Source: Brevibacillus sp. SYP-B805 (lineage in GTDB: Bacteria; Bacillota; Bacilli; Brevibacillales; Brevibacillaceae). From it: a stretch of 64,000 bases of DNA. A model generated the notes under the pieces. That model had not been told where the DNA came from. It ran no database searches and saw only the letters and a list, made by a program, of their open reading frames with translations. The stretch spans positions 124,001 through 188,000 of the forward strand of contig NZ_JAALGD010000004.1 of NCBI RefSeq assembly GCF_011059135.1. Reading direction: 5' to 3'. This document shows, one piece after another, positions 43,532 through 52,649 of this stretch. A program made the position numbers and the translations under genes. Positions within the stretch are counted from its first letter, which is position 1; every line of letters begins with the position of its first letter.

Positions 43532-44934
43532 TCGGTCAGCACCACCTTTGTCTGCCCCGGTTTGGGAAAGATCTTGCCTGGATTCAGGATATTGTTCGGG
43601 TCCCACGCCTGCTTGATTTTTTTCATCATCAGCAGGCCAATCTCGCCCAGCTCCATCTCCATGTAGGGGGCCTTCATCGTTCCGATGCCGTGCTCGCCGG
43701 AAAGCGTGCCGCCGAGGGAGACGGCGGCCTCAAAAATTTCGCTGACAGCGTCCTCTACCCGCTTCATCTCCTGAATGTTCCGCTTGTCGGTAATGATATT
43801 GGGATGCAGGTTGCCGTCTCCGGCGTGTCCAAAAACGACCAGATTCAGCTGGTACTTGTCCCGTATCTCCTTCAGCCGCTTCATCATGGCCGGAATTTGA
43901 CTGCGCGGAACCGTCGCGTCCTCGGATATTTTGGTCGGTCCCATCTGGGTAATGGCCGGCGACACCATTTTTCGCGCCTTCCAGATCTCCTGGCGTTCCG
44001 CTTCGTTCCGGGCAACCCGCACGCTCACCGCGCCCTGCTCCCGGCAGAGATCGGCGCACTTGGCGATCTCTTCTTCAACCGCCTTTGGATGGCCGTCCAC
44101 TTCGACGATGATCAGGGCCTCCGCATCAATGGGCAGACCGCAGGGCGAGTAATTTTCCACCGAGCGGATGCAGGCGTTGTCCATCAACTCCATCGCTGCA
44201 GGCAAAATGCCCGATGACAAAATCCGGGTAATCGCGTGGCCGGAATCCTCCAACCGGTTAAACGTGGCCAACAGGGTTTTTCTCGCCTGCGGCTTCGGTA
44301 TCAGGCGCAGGATCGCCTCGGTGATGATCCCCAGCGTGCCTTCCGATCCAACGATCAATCGGGTCAGATCGTAGCCGGTGACATTCTTGACCGTTTTGCC
44401 TCCCGTACGGATGATGTCACCCGTTGGCGTCACGACCTCCAGGCCAATCACGTACTCTTTGGTGGTCCCGTACTTCAGCCCCTTGGGCCCGCTGGAATTC
44501 TCCATCAGGTTGCCGCCGATCGTGGAGACATGGGAGCTGCTGGGATCAGGCGGATAAAACAATCCGACCTCCTCCGCCTTTTTGTGGATCTCAGCCGTTT
44601 TCACGCCAGGGGAGACGATCGCCAGCAAATTTTCCCGATCAATGAACAGCTTCTTGTTCAGCCGCGACATGTCCAGCACCATGCCGCCTTCTACCGGTAG
44701 CGGCCCCCCGCTGAGGGATGTGGCTGCGCCCCGCGGGTACACCGGGATGCGGTATTGATTGGCCAGTTTGACCAATCGGCTGATTTCCTGGGCATCGTTG
44801 GGCTCAATCACGACATCAGGCAGATACTGGCCAAAGGATGCGTCGTAGCTGTATGAGTATCGATCCGACAAGTCGAGCAGGATGCGCTCTTCCGGGATGA
44901 TCTTCCGTATTTCATCCAGGACATGTGGTTGCAT
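43528..44934 (-). CDS. glcD: FAD-linked 2-hydroxyacid oxidase subunit (GlcD-like)
   Basis: Flavoprotein of 468 aa in the vanillyl-alcohol-oxidase fold. The FAD-binding half has PVYPRGAATSLSGGPLPVEG, PDPSSSHVSTIGGNLMENSS and VTGYDLTRLIVGSEGTLG; the C-terminal half has the metal-site residues in VFGHAGDGNLHPN and SGEHGIG. It oxidises glycolate, D-lactate or another 2-hydroxy acid; the context does not tell which. The ATG at 44934 follows AAGGAGGGGG. It lies 25 bp after the DUF6282 gene and overlaps glcF. Confidence 0.93.
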   Translation of the reverse strand: MQPHVLDEIRKIIPEERILLDLSDRYSYSYDASFGQYLPDVVIEPNDAQEISRLVKLANQYRIPVYPRGAATSLSGGPLPVEGGMVLDMSRLNKKLFIDRENLLAIVSPGVKTAEIHKKAEEVGLFYPPDPSSSHVSTIGGNLMENSSGPKGLKYGTTKEYVIGLEVVTPTGDIIRTGGKTVKNVTGYDLTRLIVGSEGTLGIITEAILRLIPKPQARKTLLATFNRLEDSGHAITRILSSGILPAAMELMDNACIRSVENYSPCGLPIDAEALIIVEVDGHPKAVEEEIAKCADLCREQGAVSVRVARNEAERQEIWKARKMVSPAITQMGPTKISEDATVPRSQIPAMMKRLKEIRDKYQLNLVVFGHAGDGNLHPNIITDKRNIQEMKRVEDAVSEIFEAAVSLGGTLSGEHGIGTMKAPYMEMELGEIGLLMMKKIKQAWDPNNILNPGKIFPKPGQTKVVLTE

Positions 44935-44959
44935 GCAGTCCCCCTCCTTCGTTCTGACG

Positions 44960-45838
44960 TTATATGCCCAGGAGCGCTTTCGGATTCCTTGCCACCATGG
45001 TTTCGATTTCGGATTCAGAAATGCCGCATGCCAGCATCTTCGTAACAAACTCGCTCAGCGCTTCAACGGGAGGAATGTTGTGAACCTGCCCGTAATCGGT
45101 TACCAGGACGCAGGCGTCCGCCCCAAGCCGTTTAATGCTTGTCGCCATCTCTTCCACAGTGAGATCCTGGAAATCGGGGGAGCAGGCCAGATAACATTTT
45201 TCGATGATGGCGCCTTTTCCGGCAAGCGCTTGCTGCAGTTCAAGCGGAATCGGGGCAATGCCCAAATCGGCGTGCTGGATGAGGATTTTTTCGATTTTAT
45301 GCTGCTTTGCCGCCTCCACCAGGGCAACTACTTCATCGGCATGCAGGTGGCCTGTCGCCAGGATAATGTTCGCTTCCCCGATAAGGGCCAGGATTTCATG
45401 CACGTTGGGCAGGATGTTGCGATCTTCGTCCCAGATTTCCAAACCGTGCTCCGGATGATTCAGCGGGCGTTCGCTGTTGAAAAAGCGCGTTTTCTTTTTG
45501 CCAAAATGGCATTGGTGCTCCTTCGAAGAGAACGTCGGCATCCAGATGATCTTTGCCCCCAGACGAATGGCTGCATCGACGGCTGTTGGAGACAGACCGC
45601 CTGTGAAGTGGTTGCAGACAAGTCCGCCGTAGACGTGCAAATCGGGCTCCTTCATGCGGATCAGAGCGGCGCGATCGACAGTCTGCGCTTCATGCGCCTT
45701 GATGACAACCCCGGCCATACCGGCCGCCTTCACGTCTTCAATCAGTTCCCAATCGGTTTGTATGCGCGGGAACAGACTGGGATAGCTGTGGCAGTGAAGT
45801 TCGATGGCTCCCTTCAGCAATGGATGGAATTGACGCAT
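44960..45838 (-). CDS. DUF6282 metal-dependent amidohydrolase-like protein
   Basis: 292-residue TIM-barrel hydrolase of the amidohydrolase/PHP-like kind. His residues that could bind metal are in AIELHCHSYPSLFPR (His15, His17), VIKAHEAQ, LATGHLHADE and IQHADLG, and a terminal Asp in VLVTDYGQ. The reaction is unknown; I assign the family from this pattern. The ATG at 45838 follows GAGAGGGG. It is the first gene of an operon with glcD and glcF, and a sigma-54 promoter lies 40 bp upstream, so it probably makes the substrate of the oxidase. Confidence 0.8.
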   Translation of the reverse strand: MRQFHPLLKGAIELHCHSYPSLFPRIQTDWELIEDVKAAGMAGVVIKAHEAQTVDRAALIRMKEPDLHVYGGLVCNHFTGGLSPTAVDAAIRLGAKIIWMPTFSSKEHQCHFGKKKTRFFNSERPLNHPEHGLEIWDEDRNILPNVHEILALIGEANIILATGHLHADEVVALVEAAKQHKIEKILIQHADLGIAPIPLELQQALAGKGAIIEKCYLACSPDFQDLTVEEMATSIKRLGADACVLVTDYGQVHNIPPVEALSEFVTKMLACGISESEIETMVARNPKALLGI

Positions 45839-45877
45839 GGTTTTCCCCTCTCAATCTGATAACGATACAATTTTGAT

Positions 45878-45896
45878 AAGCACGAACCGTGCCAAC
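45878..45896 (-). promoter_or_regulatory. Sigma-54 promoter of the DUF6282-glcD-glcF operon
   Basis: Minus strand TTGGCACGGTTCGTGCTT: -24 TGGCACG and -12 GTGCT with the required ten bases between GG and GC. Only the first base of the -12 box departs from consensus. Confidence 0.75.
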
Positions 45897-45943
45897 CAGG
45901 AACAAGCTCCACCCCCCTGTCCTTCAACCGGAAAAGGCAACCA

Positions 45944-47656
45944 TTACTGCAGCCTGAAACGCTGCACCGACGCGTACAAGTCTTTCGCTTGGGCGGTCAG
46001 TTTTTCCAACGAGGCGGTTATCTCTTGTGTCGAAGCGGTTTGTTCCTCGGAGCCGGCGGAGATGCTCTCCAAGCCTTTGTTGATTCCCTGCAGTTCCTTC
46101 CACATCTGTTCGGAAGAGCGGTACACCTCCTGGCTGAACACAAAGCTGTTTTTCACAGCGTCTTCCATCGCCTGAATCTGTTGAAACACATCATGGAAAC
46201 TTTCCATAATTTGCCGGAAATTGGTTCCGGTCTGTTCGGCCCGCTCGACGCCGTTTATTACTTCGTCTTTGCTGACATGCATCTGCTGGGAGAGCCGCAT
46301 GGAATTTTGCCGGATGTGCGCGATCAAGTCACTGATTTTTGCTGCGGACTGCTTGGATCCTGCGGCCAGCTTGCGGATTTCCTCGGCAACAACGGCAAAG
46401 CCTTTCCCCTGCTCCCCGACTCTTGCGGATTCAATCGCCGCATTCAGGGAGAGCAGCTGTGTCTGATCGCTCATCTCGCTCATGATCTGCACGATTCCTT
46501 CAATCTCCTGGGAAGAACGATGAAACAATTCCACCGTTTGAACCGTTTCCAATATCGTTTGTTCAATCTTTTTCATCTGATCGGTCAAGTCCCGGATTTG
46601 GGCTTCTCCCTCATGGACGGCTTGCACCGCATGTCGGGAAGCCCGGGAAACGGCAGACGTGCCGCTTTCGATATCATCCATCCGTTTGGACAGCTCCTCG
46701 ATTTTGGCCACGTTGTGATCGATCATCCGTGCTTGCTGCCCCATCGACGAAGCGATGTCCAAACCGGACGCTGCGATCTCTTCCGCGGAGTGGCTTACCT
46801 GTCCGGCGTTGATGAGCAAATGTTCGGCAGAATCGGCCACTTCCTTGGCAAAAGCGTGAATGTTTCGTAACATTTCCGCCAGATGGAGCTGCATCTGTTC
46901 GAATGTGTCCAGCATCTCATCGATTTCATCCCGGAACCTTTTCTTTTTTCTTGTGACACGATGCGTAAAGTCGCCTACCGCCATGGCGTTGACAACCGTA
47001 AGCAGCCTGTGAACAGGGGTCAGGATCGACCGCCTGAAGATCACGACCATGGTCCCGATGGAGAGTCCGCTGATAATGACGGAAATGGAACCAATCACAA
47101 CACTGATTTCGTGAAGCATGTTCTCTTTTTCCTTTGTTCCCTTTTGCATCAACTGCTCAACGGCAGTCACAATTCCTGCGATTTCTTGTTCGATGCTGGC
47201 CGATATCCGGCTGAATTCCTCGACAGCATTGCCCTGTTCGGACGTGACGGTTTGATGCTGTTCCAACTGCTCGGCGACCTCGTTTAATGTTAAGGTGTAT
47301 TCGAAGGACAATTCTTTAATGTTTTTGATATGGGCAAGAATGGTTTCATCTTGGGTCGATTGGCGCAACTTGTCCAATGTGAGCGAAATCATGACGATTT
47401 TCTGTTCCGCCTCTTTTTTGTATGCAGGCTTTTTTTCCCACAACAGATGGCCTTCGTCTATTCGGGCTTCCAGCATTCGTTTCTGCACATCCTGGGCCTG
47501 CAGAATCAGCTCGTTATGCCTGGCCATCTGACCGTCGATCAGGGAGACGCGATGCACCATGAACATGACCAGAGAAATAACGCTCGCAAAGCCTGCAAAA
47601 ATGATCAGCGACACGATTCCGATTTTCTTGCGCAACCCAAAGTGCCTGGTTTTCAT
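45944..47656 (-). CDS. Methyl-accepting chemotaxis protein
   Basis: Chemoreceptor of 570 aa: membrane helix (about 12-34), helical extracytoplasmic sensor of about 150 residues, second helix (about 190-212), HAMP domain and a cytoplasmic signalling hairpin with the conserved tip [20 protein letters not shown]. It signals to CheA/CheW. The sensor is four-helix-like and not recognisably specific. The ATG at 47656 gives [11 protein letters not shown]; the ribosome binding site GAGG is unusually distant. It sits inside the sigma-54 locus, so it may direct the cell to the same compound. Confidence 0.93.
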   Translation of the reverse strand: MKTRHFGLRKKIGIVSLIIFAGFASVISLVMFMVHRVSLIDGQMARHNELILQAQDVQKRMLEARIDEGHLLWEKKPAYKKEAEQKIVMISLTLDKLRQSTQDETILAHIKNIKELSFEYTLTLNEVAEQLEQHQTVTSEQGNAVEEFSRISASIEQEIAGIVTAVEQLMQKGTKEKENMLHEISVVIGSISVIISGLSIGTMVVIFRRSILTPVHRLLTVVNAMAVGDFTHRVTRKKKRFRDEIDEMLDTFEQMQLHLAEMLRNIHAFAKEVADSAEHLLINAGQVSHSAEEIAASGLDIASSMGQQARMIDHNVAKIEELSKRMDDIESGTSAVSRASRHAVQAVHEGEAQIRDLTDQMKKIEQTILETVQTVELFHRSSQEIEGIVQIMSEMSDQTQLLSLNAAIESARVGEQGKGFAVVAEEIRKLAAGSKQSAAKISDLIAHIRQNSMRLSQQMHVSKDEVINGVERAEQTGTNFRQIMESFHDVFQQIQAMEDAVKNSFVFSQEVYRSSEQMWKELQGINKGLESISAGSEEQTASTQEITASLEKLTAQAKDLYASVQRFRLQ

Positions 47657-47701
47657 CCATGTATCATTCCTCTTCCATACGGCTCGGCATGCGATCCAGG
47701 T

Positions 47702-47740
47702 AAAGTTTTTTTACAACAAGGCAAAATTTTTTTACACCAA
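47702..47740. promoter_or_regulatory. TGTAAAAAAA repeats upstream of the chemoreceptor gene
   Basis: On the minus strand two similar motifs, GTGTAAAAAAATTTTGCC and TTGTAAAAAAACTTTACC, spaced about two helical turns apart. They resemble the repeats upstream of the sigma-54 promoter at 54368. No clear -24/-12 promoter follows here. Confidence 0.45.
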
Positions 47741-47748
47741 ATTTAAAA

Positions 47749-47772
47749 ATAAGCAGCGTTTTCCGCTGCTTC
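47749..47772 (-). terminator. Intrinsic terminator at the end of repeat copy 2
   Basis: Stem AAGCAGC/GCTGCTT followed on the minus strand by ATTTTT. It would end transcripts that read leftwards through the repeat from the hydrolase gene. Confidence 0.65.
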
Positions 47773-48018
47773 AGACTGATGACAAACAACAGTTAGAGTC
47801 ATGGCGTGATGGGGCCGAGCGAGCTCCTTTGACGACCGGCTCAGCGAAGAAACGAAGACGCGGGAGCAAAGGGGGCGTGAGTCTCACATCGCTGAAACAC
47901 CCAGATGTTGAGCCCCCGCCCGCGTCGCGTTTCGGAGCGGACAAAAGCCAACTTCTTTGCTGGTCGTCAAGAGAGCGAGCAGGAACCATCATCCATGACA
48001 TGACCTACTTTGTCTGCA
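47767..48018 (-). repeat. Dispersed repeat family A, copy 2
   Basis: Reverse-complement copy of 31586-31835, differing by about fifteen substitutions or one-base gaps over the 203-bp core. It lies downstream of the hydrolase gene and its hairpin (48021-48045), in the same relation as copy 1 to the carboxypeptidase gene and its hairpin. No gene is visible inside it. Confidence 0.85.
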
Positions 48019-48053
48019 AACTGAAGCAGCCTTTTCCGCTGCTTACCTGTTAT

Positions 48054-48941
48054 TTATCCCAGATGTTTCTGGAAGAATGCTGTTAATTGTGCCACCAGAT
48101 CCCGAAATACCGGGTGATCATGATACATGAAGTCATTGTGTTTGCCGTCGATCAGGTAAAACTGCTTCGGCTCCTTCGCCGCTTCGTACAGGGAAAGCGA
48201 CTCGTCCAGCGGATGGAGCAGATTGTCTTTGCCGTGGGCGACAAACAGCGGGCGAGGAGAGATGTCGGCCACCACTTTTTCGGCGTTCATCGTCGCAATC
48301 GATTCGGTAAATTGCAGCTGCGTTTGTTTGCCAAATGGAGCCAGTACGGCAAGTTCTTTTTGCACGTAGTCGTCTGTCGCCGGATCGAGCGGATAGTGGA
48401 TAAACGGGTCCGCGAGCTGGGATTTCCCGGTTGTCACGCGGCGAATCCGGTCCTCTTCGATCATCTTCAAAATATTGTGCCAATCCACATAAGAGTGAAT
48501 GGAGCGGAGCCATCTTTCGCCGTTGAAGAAACCATTCAGGGCGGCCACAGCTTTTACCCGCTTGTCAGCGGCGGCGACGCGAACGACGTTGGACGCCCCC
48601 ATCCCCCATCCGATCAAGCCGATGCGGTCGGGATCGACCTCTTCCTGAATCTGCAGGTAGGTTATCGCATTTTTGATGTCTTCCACCTGTTCATCCAGAA
48701 TCACTCTGCCTCTTTCTCCTTCGCTTTCGGCAAAACCCCGATAGTCAAAACCCAGGCAGACATATCCGGCTGCTGTCAGATTTTTCGCGAATAACCGTGG
48801 GTAAAACTCATTAAATCCCTGGTATCCCGAATTGGGGATGATGGCTGGTCGTTTCTCGCCCGGTTTGTAGTCGTCCGGCAGGTAGATGGTCCCGTCCAGT
48901 TTGAATCCTTCGCTGTAAAAATGGATGGCGCGCATTTGCAT
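48054..48941 (-). CDS. Alpha/beta-hydrolase-fold protein without the serine nucleophile
   Basis: 295-residue cytosolic protein of the acylaminoacyl-peptidase/DLH-like hydrolase group. Family marks are IIPNSGYQGFNEFYPRLF, the oxyanion region GFDYRGFAESEG, the acid in FVAHGKDNLLHP and a His in IDGKHNDFMYH. The nucleophile elbow reads GWGMGAS: the expected Ser in G-x-S-x-G is Gly113, so it may not hydrolyse esters or may use another residue. The ATG at 48941 follows GGGGGA. It is the last gene of the importer operon. Confidence 0.85.
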   Translation of the reverse strand: MQMRAIHFYSEGFKLDGTIYLPDDYKPGEKRPAIIPNSGYQGFNEFYPRLFAKNLTAAGYVCLGFDYRGFAESEGERGRVILDEQVEDIKNAITYLQIQEEVDPDRIGLIGWGMGASNVVRVAAADKRVKAVAALNGFFNGERWLRSIHSYVDWHNILKMIEEDRIRRVTTGKSQLADPFIHYPLDPATDDYVQKELAVLAPFGKQTQLQFTESIATMNAEKVVADISPRPLFVAHGKDNLLHPLDESLSLYEAAKEPKQFYLIDGKHNDFMYHDHPVFRDLVAQLTAFFQKHLG

Positions 48942-49015
48942 CTTGAATGTCCCCCTAATGAATGGTTAAGTGATTTCGGTTAATCAAGTTGATCTGCAAG
49001 TTCTGTACCAACCTG

Positions 49016-49525
49016 TTATCCCGCTCCCAGCTTCTTCGTCCAAAACCCTCCCACAAACCGCATGGGTTCGTACGAAATGATAAACGCTTTGGGGTCAATT
49101 TCTTGAATAATGGACTGCAGGTGATGGTATTCCTTCCGCTTGGCGAGTATGAGATGCACCATTCTGTGTCCGGCTGCGCCGTTCCCCATCCAAGTCGTGA
49201 CACCATACCCTTTTTCCCTCAGGGAGGAAGCCATTTCGAACTCGTTTTCCGTGATCACCTGCAGGGTGATGTATCCCAAGGCAATCTTTTGTTCAATGTA
49301 GACCCCGATTAATATGCCGATCCCGTATGAGGCGCTGTAGACGACAACTCCCAGCGGCGTTTCCAAATGATGCAGCACGAGCGCCAGTCCGGTGATATAG
49401 ACAAAAATCTCGACGGTACTGATGCAGGAAGCCAGGAGTTTTTTCCCTTTAATCATCAACACGAGGCGAAACGAGTTGAGTGCCACGTAGAGAATTTGAA
49501 TGAGGCCCATCGCAACATAGACCAT
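49016..49525 (-). CDS. UPF0316 (YebE-like, DUF5698/DUF2179) membrane protein
   Basis: 169-residue protein with three membrane helices (residues about 3-22, 30-52 and 60-80, the last in GVVVYSASYGIGILIGVYIEQ less one residue) and a soluble ACT-like C-terminal domain (GYITLQVITENEFEMASSLR, YHHLQSIIQEIDPKAFIISY). The family is widespread in Firmicutes and its function is unknown. The ATG at 49525 follows AAGAGGGATC. It lies 33 bp after the MmgE/PrpD-like gene. Confidence 0.88.
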   Translation of the reverse strand: MVYVAMGLIQILYVALNSFRLVLMIKGKKLLASCISTVEIFVYITGLALVLHHLETPLGVVVYSASYGIGILIGVYIEQKIALGYITLQVITENEFEMASSLREKGYGVTTWMGNGAAGHRMVHLILAKRKEYHHLQSIIQEIDPKAFIISYEPMRFVGGFWTKKLGAG

Positions 49526-49558
49526 GGTGATCCCTCTTTATCTTTCTCTGCTGTTTGT

Positions 49559-50896
49559 TCAATCAGAGAGATTTCTTGCAATCGCTGCCGTGAGCTGCCG
49601 GATGTTGGCCAGCTGGTCAACCTGTTGGATTCGTTCGAACAGTTCCTCACTCCCGGCTCTCCCCAGGAAAGGTTCCGTCAGCCGGAAAAACTTCGCCTTC
49701 TTCTCCTCACCGGTTAGCGGAAAGTCATAATCTCCTTTTGCCTGCATGACCGGCGAGAGATAGCGACGGCCATCATACGTGCAGAGTTCCACCTGGCTGA
49801 GCGCTTTCTCAGGGAAGGCTGCATCCAGTTGGCAATCAATCTGTGTTTCCATGCGGCTCATCAGGCTGAGAATTTCTTCGTTGGCCAGCTCGCGCAGCAC
49901 TTGTCGGGGCCCAACCTCCCCGAAGACGAGGTAAGCCGCAACCGGAAAGTACAAATTGTACTGGGCCTCTTCGGTATTGGCCGGCGCTTTTTTGGACAAG
50001 CGGGCGGACTCCCGGAAGGTGCGGATGACGATTTTCCCAATCTCCCGATGTGAGAGCCGATGACGTTCGGCAAGATACTTGGCTCCTTCCACGGCGGGCT
50101 GCGCCCAGCGACAGCATGCATGCGGCTTGAAGTACAACTGCTGGATGCGATAGAGCATTCCCATCTCCTCCACCAGTTCGGCAGCCTCTTTGGTGCCAAA
50201 GAGCGATGGAATGCCCGTAAAGCCCTGCTGCGCAAGGTACGCGGAGCTTATGCCGGTCATGCTTCCCCAAGCGATGCCGTCTTTCAACATGGAAGGGTGG
50301 TCAATGCATCTCATCATGGGGGAATAGGTGGCATGATACTCGGCAATTCCCAGCGCATGCCGGAGTTGTTCGACTGATAATCCAAGGATTCTGCCAACAC
50401 CCGCAGCGGCTCCGATCGCCCCCCACGAGCCGGTGCAGTGGTATTCCGGGCGCAGTTGATGGGCCAGCATCCCCGCCCGAATCGCCACTTCATAAGCGAT
50501 GAGAAGGGCGGTGAGGAACGCTTTTCCCGTTGTTTCGCGTTCCTCAGCCGCTGCCAGTACAGCGGGAAACACGACCGCGCCGGGGTGACCCTTCACCAAC
50601 CGATGTCCGTCATCAAGATCAAGCGCGTTGGCCATGGTCGCGTTCACGAATGTTGCTCCAGCCGCCTGCAGGGCATGGGTCGACAGAAAAAGGGAGCTTT
50701 TTCCTCTCGCCCACTGCTGCACGGCGAACGTTTTGACAATCCGGGCCACCTCGGTCTGGCATCCGGCTATCGTACACGCGATCACATCGGCAAGCGCTTC
50801 CTTGAGCGACCGGACAATCGACTCGTCGCACCGTTCGATCGACTCGCCCAGGATGTAGCGGATCATGCCATCATTTCCGTCTGACCGTATTTGCAC
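49559..50896 (-). CDS. MmgE/PrpD family protein
   Basis: 445-residue member of the family that includes 2-methylcitrate dehydratase and cis-aconitate decarboxylase. Marks are NALDLDDGHRLVKGHPGAVV, CTGSWGAIGAAAGVGRILGL, and the His in KPHACCRWAQPAVEGA. Family members act on small tri- or dicarboxylates or related hydroxy acids; here the substrate is unknown. The GTG at 50896 follows GGGAAG at nine bases; an ATG at 50866 has a weaker site. It follows the importer binding-protein gene by 25 bp, so it is in the same operon. Confidence 0.9.
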   Translation of the reverse strand: MQIRSDGNDGMIRYILGESIERCDESIVRSLKEALADVIACTIAGCQTEVARIVKTFAVQQWARGKSSLFLSTHALQAAGATFVNATMANALDLDDGHRLVKGHPGAVVFPAVLAAAEERETTGKAFLTALLIAYEVAIRAGMLAHQLRPEYHCTGSWGAIGAAAGVGRILGLSVEQLRHALGIAEYHATYSPMMRCIDHPSMLKDGIAWGSMTGISSAYLAQQGFTGIPSLFGTKEAAELVEEMGMLYRIQQLYFKPHACCRWAQPAVEGAKYLAERHRLSHREIGKIVIRTFRESARLSKKAPANTEEAQYNLYFPVAAYLVFGEVGPRQVLRELANEEILSLMSRMETQIDCQLDAAFPEKALSQVELCTYDGRRYLSPVMQAKGDYDFPLTGEEKKAKFFRLTEPFLGRAGSEELFERIQQVDQLANIRQLTAAIARNLSD

Positions 50897-50921
50897 CCTG
50901 CATCACTTCCCGGTATACGGA

Positions 50922-51872
50922 TTATTGCTGGATCAACTGCTGGGAAACGAGCCACTCTCTCGCCACTTCGGCGACGTCCTTGTGTTCAACGTCAACCGTG
51001 TAGTTCAGCTTCATCATCGTTTCCGTATCCAGCTTATCGGCAATATCGTTCAGGAGATCGGCCAACTGCGGATTCTTGTCCAGAACCTCTTGTCTTGCCA
51101 CCGGTGCGCAGTTGTAAGCCGGGAAGAAGAATTGGTCGTCGTCCAGCGCAACCAGATTGAAGCCTTTGATGCGGCCGTCCGTGGCAAACCCTACCGATAC
51201 GTCCACCTGCTTTTCCTTCAAGGCGTTATAGAGCAGCCCCGAGTCCATCTTCACGACGTTTTCCGCCGGGAACTTAAATCCATACTTTTTCTCAAGCCCT
51301 TTGATACCGTCTTCGCGCGCGTAAAATTCCGCGTTGGAAGCGAATTTCAACGCTTTCGGATTGGCATTGACGTATTTGGCAAGATCGGAAATGCTCTTGA
51401 TTCCCAGCTCATCCGCTTTGTCCTGACGCATCAGGATCGCATACGTGTTGTTGAATTTGGTTTTGTTCAGCCATACCAGCTTGTTTTCCTTATCCTTTTC
51501 TTTCACCTTTTCGAATGCTTTCTCCGGATCGGTCTCCACCGCCTGTTTCTGATAGACGACGAGCGCGGTGCCGGTGTACTCCCAGTAGAGATCGATCTGA
51601 CCGTTTTCCAGAGCGGAGCGGACGACGCTGCTTCCCATATTGCTCGCTTCATTCACGTCGTACCCTTTTTCCTTCAAATAGATCGCGGTGATCTTCGCCA
51701 GCAGCTGCTGCTCCGTGAAGTCTTTCCCGCCTACCGTAACGGTCCCTTTCCCTGCAGAGGACTGATTTTGCTGGTCGGACCCCGCCTGTTCCTGACCGCA
51801 AGCAGCAAGCACCAGCATCATGAGCGCGAGCAGAATCGAAATCATCGCTTTTGGCGCAAACTTCCTTGTCAT
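50922..51872 (-). CDS. OpuC/YehZ-type substrate-binding lipoprotein
   Basis: Extracytoplasmic solute-binding protein of 316 aa of the OpuAC/ProX-like type II fold used for glycine betaine, choline, carnitine and similar. The lipobox is LAAC (Cys25). The first lobe has GGKDFTEQQLLAKITAIYLK and DLYWEYTGTAL; the second has MDSGLLYNALKEKQVDVSVG and DDDQFFFPAYNCAP. The ATG at 51872 follows AAGGGGG. As in E. coli yehZYXW, it is accompanied by two permeases and one ATPase. Confidence 0.93.
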   Translation of the reverse strand: MTRKFAPKAMISILLALMMLVLAACGQEQAGSDQQNQSSAGKGTVTVGGKDFTEQQLLAKITAIYLKEKGYDVNEASNMGSSVVRSALENGQIDLYWEYTGTALVVYQKQAVETDPEKAFEKVKEKDKENKLVWLNKTKFNNTYAILMRQDKADELGIKSISDLAKYVNANPKALKFASNAEFYAREDGIKGLEKKYGFKFPAENVVKMDSGLLYNALKEKQVDVSVGFATDGRIKGFNLVALDDDQFFFPAYNCAPVARQEVLDKNPQLADLLNDIADKLDTETMMKLNYTVDVEHKDVAEVAREWLVSQQLIQQ

Positions 51873-51901
51873 TGTGAATACCCCCTTGTTGGATTTGACT
51901 A

Positions 51902-52636
51902 CTATGTTTCGAGATGTCGCTGCAAACCTTTCGGAATGATCCATTTTTCCATTTTTCCCAAGACAACATCAAGCAGGATGGCCAGCAAGGTGACCGGCAG
52001 AGCCCCCGACAACATAATCCCTGTATCGTTCAAAGAGATCCCGGTAAAGATCAAGTCGCCCAAACCACCTCCTCCAATCAAAAATGCCAAAGCGGCTGTT
52101 CCTACATTGATCACAATCGATGTGCGGATGCCCGCCAGGATCGCGAACAGCGCATTGGGAATCTCCAGTTTCCAAAGGATTTGTGACGGCGTCATCCCCA
52201 TTCCTTGACCGGCGTCAATGATGGAGGGATTGATGCTCTCGATTCCGGCGATCGTATTGCGCAGGATGGGCAAGAGGGAATACAGCCACAGCGCAAAGAC
52301 TGCGGTAACGTAGCCGATTCCCAAATAGGTCATGACAAGCGCGAGAATCGCCAGACTTGGCACCGTTTGTCCGATGTTGGCCGCGTTGACCGCAAGCCAA
52401 TCGAATTTTTTAAACCGGGGACGCGTCACCAGTATGCCGATCGGTACAGCGGCCACGACCGCAAGCAGGGAGGAAAGCCCGACCAGCTTCAAATGCTGCT
52501 GCAGCAGATGCAGCAAATCATCCAGGTTGTCCAGCATAAACTGAAAGGCACCGGTAGCAAATGCCCACCCCAGAAAGGCGATAACCACCAGGAACAGACA
52601 GGCGCGGATCAATCTCTCTGCGATTTTGCCCCTCAT
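51902..52636 (-). CDS. OpuC/YehY-type ABC permease
   Basis: Importer permease of 244 aa with about six helices and the BPD_transp_1 EAA-type loop (INPSIIDAGQGMGMTPSQIL..LEIPNALFAILAGIR). The ATG at 52636 is supported by AAGGAGG eight bases upstream; a GTG three codons earlier overlaps that site. It lies between the ATPase gene (13 bp upstream) and the binding-protein gene. Confidence 0.93.
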   Translation of the reverse strand: MRGKIAERLIRACLFLVVIAFLGWAFATGAFQFMLDNLDDLLHLLQQHLKLVGLSSLLAVVAAVPIGILVTRPRFKKFDWLAVNAANIGQTVPSLAILALVMTYLGIGYVTAVFALWLYSLLPILRNTIAGIESINPSIIDAGQGMGMTPSQILWKLEIPNALFAILAGIRTSIVINVGTAALAFLIGGGGLGDLIFTGISLNDTGIMLSGALPVTLLAILLDVVLGKMEKWIIPKGLQRHLET

Positions 52637-52649
52637 CACCGCCACCTCC

